From NCBI GenBank assembly GCA_902516395.1, contig CABXYN010000004.1:1-62785 (forward strand): 62,785 nucleotides of DNA, given 5' to 3'. The position numbers were made by a program, and so were the translations under genes. This DNA comes from an uncultured Pelagibacteraceae bacterium (GTDB lineage: Bacteria > Pseudomonadota > Alphaproteobacteria > Pelagibacterales > Pelagibacteraceae). This document shows, piece after piece, positions 56,862 through 62,785 of the stretch. How positions within the stretch are numbered: position 1 is the stretch's first letter; the number at the start of each line of letters is the position of its first letter. Under the pieces are notes generated by a model. The model did no database searches. It was not told the DNA's origin and worked only from the letters and a program-made list of their open reading frames with translations.

Positions 56862-57613
56862 TACTCTAGTTCGACTATTTTAATATTTTTTGCTTTTACA
56901 AAATCAAGGATTAGTGAATTACATAAGTTTATTTTATCTTGATCTTTTGATCTTAATACAATTGATACACCTAATTTACCTTGTCTAAAAAAAGGATAAC
57001 TACCAATTTCTACATCTTTATTGTTATCTTGAACATCAGTTAATGAACTTGCTATTTCACTTTCATAAGTCATCAAATTAATTGTCTTACTAAGAATTGG
57101 ATCGCCACCTACTAATACATTTCCAAGTCCCCCAATCATTGCTTTTAATATCGATGGAACGCCTGGAAGAGAAAAAACATTTTCTACATAAAATCCTGGA
57201 GCTCCGCTGGTTGGATTTAAAATTAAATTAGCTGTAACTGGCATCTTTGCCATTTTTTGTCTACCATCATTAAAATTACCAGGTTCGTAGTATTTTTCTA
57301 GAATTGCAAATGCCTCTTTATGGAATCCATATTCAATATTAAAAGCTTTTGATATTGATTCTGCAGTTATGTCATCGTGAGTAGGGCCAATGCCACCTGT
57401 AGTAAACACATAGTTGTATTTAACTCTTAGTTCATGAACTGTATCAATTATCGTTTGCTCAATATCTGGAATAACTCTCACCTCACCTACCATAATTCCT
57501 AAAGAATTTAGCCAAGTAGCTAATGTACTTGTATTCAAATCTTTTGTTCTGCCTGATAATACCTCATTACCTATAATGATAATTGCTGCAGATATTTCTT
57601 TTTTATTAGTCAT
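56861..57613 (-). CDS. CinA N-terminal/MoaB-like molybdopterin-binding domain protein
   Basis: From the ATG at 57613 it has 251 residues (MTNKKEISAAIIIIGNEVLS). The longer open frame would overlap the divergent sfsA gene, so that start is rejected. Motifs are IIGNEVLSGRTKDLNT, FTTGGIGPTHDDITAESI and a FSLPGVPSIL segment, as in the CinA competence-damage domain. The C-terminal nicotinamide-nucleotide deamidase domain is absent, so its role could be pyrophosphatase-like. Confidence 0.82.
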   Translation of the reverse strand: MTNKKEISAAIIIIGNEVLSGRTKDLNTSTLATWLNSLGIMVGEVRVIPDIEQTIIDTVHELRVKYNYVFTTGGIGPTHDDITAESISKAFNIEYGFHKEAFAILEKYYEPGNFNDGRQKMAKMPVTANLILNPTSGAPGFYVENVFSLPGVPSILKAMIGGLGNVLVGGDPILSKTINLMTYESEIASSLTDVQDNNKDVEIGSYPFFRQGKLGVSIVLRSKDQDKINLCNSLILDFVKAKNIKIVELE

Positions 57614-57635
57614 TTCTAAATATAAATAAAATCTT

Positions 57636-58325
57636 ATGAAATTTACCAACACTTTGATAGCGGGAAAATTTATTCGCAGATATAAGCGATTTTTTACTGA
57701 TATAGAAGTAAAAAATAAAAAAATAGTAGTTGCCCATTGTCCAAACACGGGGTCCATGATGGGTTTATTAGATCAAGGAAATGAAGCTTGGATAAGCGAG
57801 CATAATGATCCAAAGCGTAAATTAAAATTTACCCTTGAGATGATAAAAGTAAAAAAAAGAATAATTGGAGTAAATACTCATAGAGCGAATAGAATTGTGG
57901 AACATGCTTTAGAAAATAAATTAATTAAAGAATTTAGTACGATTAAAAATATACGTGCTGAATTTAAGTATTCTGATGATACAAGATTTGACTTTTTATG
58001 TGATAAGAAAATATTAGAAGTAAAGAATACAACATTAATGAGAGAAGATGATATTGCAGAATTTCCAGATGCTGTTACATCAAGGGGCACAAAACACCTC
58101 CAAAAGTTAAAGGAATCAATTAAAAAAGGATATAAGCCTTATGTCTTATTTTTAACTCAAATTCAGGGTATAAATAATTTTAGAATAGCAAAAGATATAG
58201 ACTCTACTTATTATAAAGAATATTTAGATGCTAAAAAATCTGGTGTAAGCTTTCTTGCTTATAGATGCACTTTAAATTCTAAAGAAATTAAAATTGAAAA
58301 AAAAATAAAAATTATAGATGAGTAA
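57636..58325 (+). CDS. sfsA: SfsA family protein (sugar fermentation stimulation protein A)
   Basis: The 229-residue protein matches SfsA: LIAGKFIRRYKRFFTDIE, AHCPNTGSMMGLLDQGN, VNTHRANRIVEHAL and a nuclease-like acid pattern in RFDFLCDKKILEVKNTTL (E-x-K). SfsA is a putative DNA-binding or nuclease-fold protein. It overlaps map by eight bases, so expression is coupled. Divergent from the cinA-like gene over 22 bases. Confidence 0.92.
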   Translation: MKFTNTLIAGKFIRRYKRFFTDIEVKNKKIVVAHCPNTGSMMGLLDQGNEAWISEHNDPKRKLKFTLEMIKVKKRIIGVNTHRANRIVEHALENKLIKEFSTIKNIRAEFKYSDDTRFDFLCDKKILEVKNTTLMREDDIAEFPDAVTSRGTKHLQKLKESIKKGYKPYVLFLTQIQGINNFRIAKDIDSTYYKEYLDAKKSGVSFLAYRCTLNSKEIKIEKKIKIIDE

Positions 58326-59088
58326 TTATTCAGAAAAATTTGAAAAAATGAGAATTGCTGGGAAACTAGCATCGAGAACCTTAGACATGCTCACAGATGA
58401 AGTTAAGGAAGGTGTTACTACAGACAAAATTGATCAACTTGGTTATGAGTTTATAAGAGATAATGGTGGCCACTCTGCTCCACTATATTACAGAGGGTTT
58501 AAAAAATCTTTGTGCACATCTTTAAACCATGTTGTTTGTCATGGCATTCCTTCTGACAGAGTTTTAAATGATGGAGATGCAGTTAATATTGATGTAACTG
58601 CAATAGTTAATGAGTACTACGGTGACACCAGCAGAATGTTTACCATTGGAGATATACCGGTAAAAGCTAAAAACTTAATTGACACAACTTACGAGTCGAT
58701 GATGAAAGGAATAGCAATTTTAAAACCAGGTGTAAAATTAGGAGATATTGGATTTGAAATTCAATCCTTTGTTGAAGAAAGAGGATTTTCAGTAGTAAGA
58801 GATTTTTGTGGCCACGGTATTAGTAATACTTTTCATGAGCAACCTAATATTCTTCATTATGGTAAGAAAAATACAGGTTATGAGTTAATACCTGGTATGA
58901 CCTTTACAATAGAGCCAATGATCAATGTTGGAAAGTTAGACGTAAAAGTGCTTAATGATGGGTGGACAGCTGTTACAAAGGATAAGTCTTTATCTGCACA
59001 ATTTGAGCATACAATAGGAATTACAGAAGACTCTTATGAAATTTTCACAGAATCTGTTAAAGGTTATAAGAGGCCTCCATATAATTAA
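58318..59088 (+). CDS. map: Methionine aminopeptidase type I
   Basis: The 256-residue metalloenzyme removes the N-terminal Met from new proteins. Metal ligands are seen in VNIDVTAIVNEYYGDTSRMF (two Asp), the CGHGISNTFHEQPN region (His), IEPM (Glu) and FEHTIGITED (Glu). The opening KFEKMRIAGKLASRTLDML is typical. One-base overlap with purB (TAATG). Confidence 0.97.
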   Translation: MSNYSEKFEKMRIAGKLASRTLDMLTDEVKEGVTTDKIDQLGYEFIRDNGGHSAPLYYRGFKKSLCTSLNHVVCHGIPSDRVLNDGDAVNIDVTAIVNEYYGDTSRMFTIGDIPVKAKNLIDTTYESMMKGIAILKPGVKLGDIGFEIQSFVEERGFSVVRDFCGHGISNTFHEQPNILHYGKKNTGYELIPGMTFTIEPMINVGKLDVKVLNDGWTAVTKDKSLSAQFEHTIGITEDSYEIFTESVKGYKRPPYN

Positions 59089-60380
59089 TGATAACACGAT
59101 ACTCTAGAAAAGAACTTACGGATATCTGGTCGGAATATAATAAATATCAAATCTGGTTAGATGTAGAGATTGCTGCAGCTGAAGGAATGGAAAAACTGGG
59201 GACTATTCCAAAAGGTGTAGCAAATGCTGTTAGAAAAAAAGCTAAAATTAATGTTAAAAGAATTCACAACATTGAAGCGAAAGTAAAACACGATGTTATA
59301 GCTTTCTTAACCTCAGTTACCGAAAAAGTAGGTATTAAAGCAAGATATTTACACCAAGGAATGACCTCATCAGATGTTGTAGACACAAGTTTTAATATTC
59401 AATTAGTTCAATCTGGTAAGATTTTGTTAAAAGATATAGATCAAATTTTAAAAGTTTTAAAATCTAAAGCTAAAAAATATAAATTTACACCATGTATGGG
59501 TAGAAGCCATGGTATTCATGCAGAACCAATTACATTTGGTCTTAAATTAGCTTCATATTATGAGGAATTTAAAAGAAATAGAAAAAGGCTAGTTAGTGCA
59601 ATAGACGAAATCTCAACTTGTGCAATATCTGGTGCTGTTGGTACTTTTGCTAACATTAGCCCTAATGTTGAAAAACATGTTGCTAAAAAACTTGGGTTAA
59701 AAGTTGAACCTATATCCACTCAAGTTATCCCAAGAGATAGACATGCACATTACTTCTCTGTTTTAGGAATTATTGCAGGATCAATTGAAAGAGTTTCAAC
59801 AGAAATAAGACACTTGCAAAGAACAGAGGTTTATGAATTGCAGGAATTTTTTTCAAAAAAACAAAAAGGTTCAAGTGCAATGCCCCATAAGAAGAACCCA
59901 ATATTATCAGAAAACTTAACAGGGCTAGCAAGAATGGTTAGAAGTTATACTATTCCAGCACTAGAAAATATTGCACTGTGGCACGAAAGAGATATCTCTC
60001 ACTCTAGCGTTGAAAGAAATATTGGTCCAGATGCAAATATAACTCTAGATTTTGCTTTAGTAAGATTAGCAAGCGTATTAGATAAAATGATAGTCTATCC
60101 AAAGAAAATGCTTAATAACCTTAATATTACAAAGGGTACCATTTTCTCCCAAGAGTTGATGTTAGAACTAACAAAATCAGGTTTAACTAGAGAAAACTCT
60201 TATAGATTAGTTCAAGCACATGCCAAAAAATGCATAGCAGATAATCTTAATCTTTTAGATGTTGTGATGAGTGACAAAAACATTACATCTAGAATATCAA
60301 GTAAGAAAATGAAAAAAATATTTGATTATTCTTCACACTTTAAGAATGTTAATTTAATTTTTAACAGGGTGTTTAAATAA
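59088..60380 (+). CDS. purB: Adenylosuccinate lyase
   Basis: The 430-residue fumarase-superfamily enzyme catalyses two steps of purine synthesis. Conserved parts are HQGMTSSDVVDTSFNIQL, CMGRSHGIHAEPITFGLKL (catalytic His) and the signature QKGSSAMPHKKNPILSENL with the mobile catalytic Ser. Length is normal. Starts the purine run purB-purC-purS-purQ-purL, and overlaps map and purC by one base. Confidence 0.97.
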   Translation: MITRYSRKELTDIWSEYNKYQIWLDVEIAAAEGMEKLGTIPKGVANAVRKKAKINVKRIHNIEAKVKHDVIAFLTSVTEKVGIKARYLHQGMTSSDVVDTSFNIQLVQSGKILLKDIDQILKVLKSKAKKYKFTPCMGRSHGIHAEPITFGLKLASYYEEFKRNRKRLVSAIDEISTCAISGAVGTFANISPNVEKHVAKKLGLKVEPISTQVIPRDRHAHYFSVLGIIAGSIERVSTEIRHLQRTEVYELQEFFSKKQKGSSAMPHKKNPILSENLTGLARMVRSYTIPALENIALWHERDISHSSVERNIGPDANITLDFALVRLASVLDKMIVYPKKMLNNLNITKGTIFSQELMLELTKSGLTRENSYRLVQAHAKKCIADNLNLLDVVMSDKNITSRISSKKMKKIFDYSSHFKNVNLIFNRVFK

Positions 60381-61165
60381 TGAAAAAAGGTAAAAAATTA
60401 TACGAAGGTAAAGCTAAAATAATCTATGCTAGTAATGATAAAAATTTAGTAATTCAACATTTCAAAGATGATGCAACAGCTTTTAATAATCAAAAGAAAG
60501 ATATCATTGAAGGTAAAGGAATTTTAAATAATAGAATTTCAGAACATATTCTTACTCAATTAAGCAATGTTGGTATAAAAAATCACTTAGTAAAGAGGCT
60601 TAACATGAGAGAACAGCTAGTTAAGTTAGTGGAAATTATTCCAATTGAGTTTGTTGTTAGAAATATTGCAACAGGGTCTTTAACAAAAAGATTGGGTATA
60701 GAAGATGGTACAGTATTAGAATATCCGCTAATTGAATATTGTTTAAAAAATGATGAATTGGGAGATCCTTTAGTGAGTAAAGAGCATATATATGCTTTCA
60801 ATTGGATGAGTGTAATGGAACTTGATTGGATTGATGAGCAAATTAGAAGAATTAATGATTTTCTTCAAGGCATGTTTAGAGGCGTTGGAATTAAATTAGT
60901 AGATTTTAAAGTTGAATTTGGAAGATTTGAAGCTGATGGCAAAAGAGAAATTATGTTAGCTGATGAAATTAGTCCTGATACGTGCAGACTTTGGGACATG
61001 AGAACAGATAAAAAACTAGATAAAGACAGATTTAGAAATAACCTAGGAAATTTAGTTGAAGCATACCAAGAAGTGGCAATTAGGCTTGATATATTACACG
61101 AACAATCAAATATAAGACCATTAACTTATCCTAAACCTAAAGCAGTAAAAATTAAGAAAAAATGA
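60380..61165 (+). CDS. purC: SAICAR synthase
   Basis: A 261-residue enzyme joining CAIR with aspartate. The N-terminal KLYEGKAKIIYASNDKNLVI, IPIEFVVRNIATGSL, then KLVDFKVEFGR and the ADEISPDTCRLWD motif define PurC. It overlaps purS by four bases (ATGA). Confidence 0.97.
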   Translation: MKKGKKLYEGKAKIIYASNDKNLVIQHFKDDATAFNNQKKDIIEGKGILNNRISEHILTQLSNVGIKNHLVKRLNMREQLVKLVEIIPIEFVVRNIATGSLTKRLGIEDGTVLEYPLIEYCLKNDELGDPLVSKEHIYAFNWMSVMELDWIDEQIRRINDFLQGMFRGVGIKLVDFKVEFGRFEADGKREIMLADEISPDTCRLWDMRTDKKLDKDRFRNNLGNLVEAYQEVAIRLDILHEQSNIRPLTYPKPKAVKIKKK

Positions 61166-61395
61166 AAGTAAAAGTAATAGTCACTTTAAAAAATGGAGTG
61201 CTAGATCCACAAGGTAAAGCAATTCAGCAAACTTTAAATGGAATGACTTTTGACAATGTTTCAGAGGTTAGACAAGGTAAATATTTTGATATTGAGGTAA
61301 ATGAGAGTGATGAAAGTAAAGCTAAATCACAAGTAGAAGAAATGTGTAAAAAACTTTTAGCAAACCTAGTTATTGAGGATTATAAAATCTTGTAA
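61162..61395 (+). CDS. purS: FGAM synthase small subunit PurS
   Basis: A 77-residue protein reading VKVIVTLKNGVLDPQGKAIQ with RQGKYFDIEVNE later, the PurS pattern. It forms a complex with PurQ and PurL that makes formylglycinamidine ribonucleotide. The separate small-subunit arrangement (purS-purQ-purL) matches the alphaproteobacterial form, not the fused gammaproteobacterial enzyme. Confidence 0.94.
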   Translation: MKVKVIVTLKNGVLDPQGKAIQQTLNGMTFDNVSEVRQGKYFDIEVNESDESKAKSQVEEMCKKLLANLVIEDYKIL

Positions 61396-61402
61396 CTACT
61401 GA

Positions 61403-62083
61403 ATGAAATCATCTGTAATTATATTCCCTGGTTCAAATTGTGATAGAGACATGGATGTGGCTCTTAAGAAATTTGGGTTTGAAAATCAAATGGTTTGGCA
61501 CAATGACGCTAAAATTCCTAAGAGTGATTTAATTGTACTACCTGGAGGTTTTTCTTACGGAGATTACCTTAGATGTGGAAGTATTGCTGGAAAATCAAGA
61601 ATAATAAAATCTGTAATGGATTTTGCTAACTCAGGAGGATTAGTTCTTGGAATTTGTAATGGTTTTCAAATTTTAACTGAGACGGGTCTACTTCCTGGAA
61701 TACTCCAACAAAATAAATACTTAAACTTTATTTGCAAAAATGTTTTTGTTAAAATTAAAAATAAAGAAAATAAATATTTTAAAAAAATTAAAAAAGAAGT
61801 TTTAGAACTTCACATTGCCCACAACGAAGGAAATTATTTTTGTTCAAACGATGAGTTAAAATCAATTGAAGATAATGGTCAAATTGCTGTTACCTATTGT
61901 GACAGTAAAGGCAATGATAATGAAAAAAATAATCCAAACGGCGCCTTAAAAAATATAGCTGGAATATTTAATAAAAATAAAAATATTTTAGGCATGATGC
62001 CTCATCCAGAAAGAATGATTGATCCATTTCTTTCAGGTGAAGATGGATCATTATTTTTTAAAAATTTAATTGAAAGCTTATAA
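61403..62083 (+). CDS. purQ: FGAM synthase glutaminase subunit PurQ
   Basis: The 226-residue class I glutamine amidotransferase has the nucleophile Cys in [14 protein letters not shown]. The opening [14 protein letters not shown] and [13 protein letters not shown] are typical, and the C-terminal triad His/Glu is in MMPHPERM. It releases ammonia for PurL. The stop overlaps the purL ATG. Confidence 0.97.
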   Translation: MKSSVIIFPGSNCDRDMDVALKKFGFENQMVWHNDAKIPKSDLIVLPGGFSYGDYLRCGSIAGKSRIIKSVMDFANSGGLVLGICNGFQILTETGLLPGILQQNKYLNFICKNVFVKIKNKENKYFKKIKKEVLELHIAHNEGNYFCSNDELKSIEDNGQIAVTYCDSKGNDNEKNNPNGALKNIAGIFNKNKNILGMMPHPERMIDPFLSGEDGSLFFKNLIESL

Positions 62084-62785
62084 TGGTTGAAGTTAACGAA
62101 AAAATAGCAATAGAGCATGGATTAAAAAGTGACGAATATAAGAAAATCTGTGATCTTTTAAAAAGAACACCAAATATTACTGAATTAGGTGTTTTTTCGG
62201 CGATGTGGAATGAGCACTGCTCTTACAAGTCATCCAGAAGACATTTAAAAAAATTACATACTAATGGTGACCAAGTAATTCAGGGTCCAGGAGAAAATGC
62301 TGGAGTTGTAGATATTGAAGACGATGATGCAATTGTATTTAAAATAGAAAGTCATAACCATCCTTCATTTATTGAGCCCTATCAAGGAGCAGCTACAGGT
62401 GTAGGTGGGATTATGAGAGATGTATTCACAATGGGTGCCAGACCCATTGCTAATTTAAACTCTATTCATTTTGGCTCACCAGATCATGAAAAAACAAGAA
62501 ATCTATTAAGAGGAGTTGTTAAAGGAATTGGTGGATATGGTAACTGTATTGGTGTACCGACAATAGCTGGTCAAACTTGCTTTGATGAATCTTATAATGG
62601 AAATATTTTAGTAAACGCAATGACATTGGGTTTAGTTAATAAAAATAAAATATTTTATTCAAAAGCTGCTGGAATTAACAAACCAGTAATCTATGTTGGC
62701 TCAAAAACAGGAAGAGATGGGATACATGGAGCAAGTATGGCATCTGCTATTTTTGATGACAAAATAGAAGAAAAAAAACCTACTG
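62083..62785 (+). CDS. purL: FGAM synthase large subunit PurL (partial, 3' end outside window)
   Basis: Starts ATG at 62083 ([20 protein letters not shown]), overlapping the purQ stop, and is open to the window end, giving about 234 residues. The motifs [37 protein letters not shown] and [17 protein letters not shown] are those of the short PurL ATPase form. It uses ATP and ammonia from PurQ. No defect is seen in the visible part. Confidence 0.96.
   Translation, partial: MVEVNEKIAIEHGLKSDEYKKICDLLKRTPNITELGVFSAMWNEHCSYKSSRRHLKKLHTNGDQVIQGPGENAGVVDIEDDDAIVFKIESHNHPSFIEPYQGAATGVGGIMRDVFTMGARPIANLNSIHFGSPDHEKTRNLLRGVVKGIGGYGNCIGVPTIAGQTCFDESYNGNILVNAMTLGLVNKNKIFYSKAAGINKPVIYVGSKTGRDGIHGASMASAIFDDKIEEKKPT

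Noticed and set aside
57614..57757. Upstream start for the CinA-like protein
   Set aside because: It would overlap divergent sfsA by over 100 bases, and the added residues do not resemble the family.

Overview
This AT-rich, tightly packed window looks like a chromosome segment of a streamlined marine alphaproteobacterium of the SAR11 clade (Pelagibacterales). The signs are very low GC, overlapping or near-zero gene spacing, a DmdA-type DMSP demethylase beside NAD kinase and a tRNA-Leu gene, tripartite tricarboxylate transport genes, and the conserved rpoC-rpoB-rplLJAK-nusG-secE-tuf block. The assignment rests on gene content and composition and no database search was made.

Layout. 1-11.3 kb: the transcription/translation operon on the minus strand (tRNA-Tyr, tRNA-Gly, tuf, tRNA-Trp, secE, nusG, rplK, rplA, rplJ, rplL, rpoB, rpoC; rpoC runs off the left edge). 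11.4-15.8 kb: rlmB-type rRNA methyltransferase, tRNA-Thr, a sugar-dehydrogenase-like beta-propeller, dmdA, nadK, tRNA-Leu. 15.9-26.4 kb: a large exported protein with a duplicated C-terminal domain, then a metabolic cluster with two ComA-like (phosphosulfolactate synthase family) TIM barrels around a TctC/TctA(B) importer, a 3-hydroxyisobutyrate-dehydrogenase-family enzyme, a hydratase-family enzyme and small membrane proteins. 26.4-53.6 kb: an accessory island that looks like a defence/stress region. 53.6-57.6 kb: PhyH dioxygenase, methyltransferase, AzlCD exporter, gamma-glutamylcyclotransferase-like protein, CinA-like protein. 57.6-62.8 kb: sfsA-map-purB-purC-purS-purQ-purL (purL truncated by the window end).

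The island has three modules. (A) A 1073-residue leucine-rich-repeat-like protein is divergent from a lid-less Hsp70-like ATPase and an 872-residue PDZ-like/TerB-like protein. (B) A minus-strand operon encodes several tiny proteins, a RecB/Cas4-type PD-(D/E)xK nuclease, a DUF2130 protein and a soluble M48-type metallopeptidase. (C) A DISARM-like cluster has a C5-cytosine methyltransferase, DrmB (DUF1998), DrmA helicase, a NERD-nuclease/UvrD-like helicase and a large protein split in two frames at an A10 tract (possibly DrmE). A restriction-endonuclease-like gene is divergent from the methyltransferase, and no DrmC phospholipase-D gene is visible. Two paralogous proteins of 53 and 57 residues sit near the promoter ends of modules B and C, tying them together. 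A 160-base hairpin-rich stretch with a terminator-like end lies between B and C and may encode a small RNA.

Functions of the informational, purine and tRNA genes are secure. The DISARM-like assignment of DrmA/DrmB/methyltransferase is good. The Hsp70/LRR/TerB module, the DrmE guess and the ComA-linked organosulfur idea are inferences.
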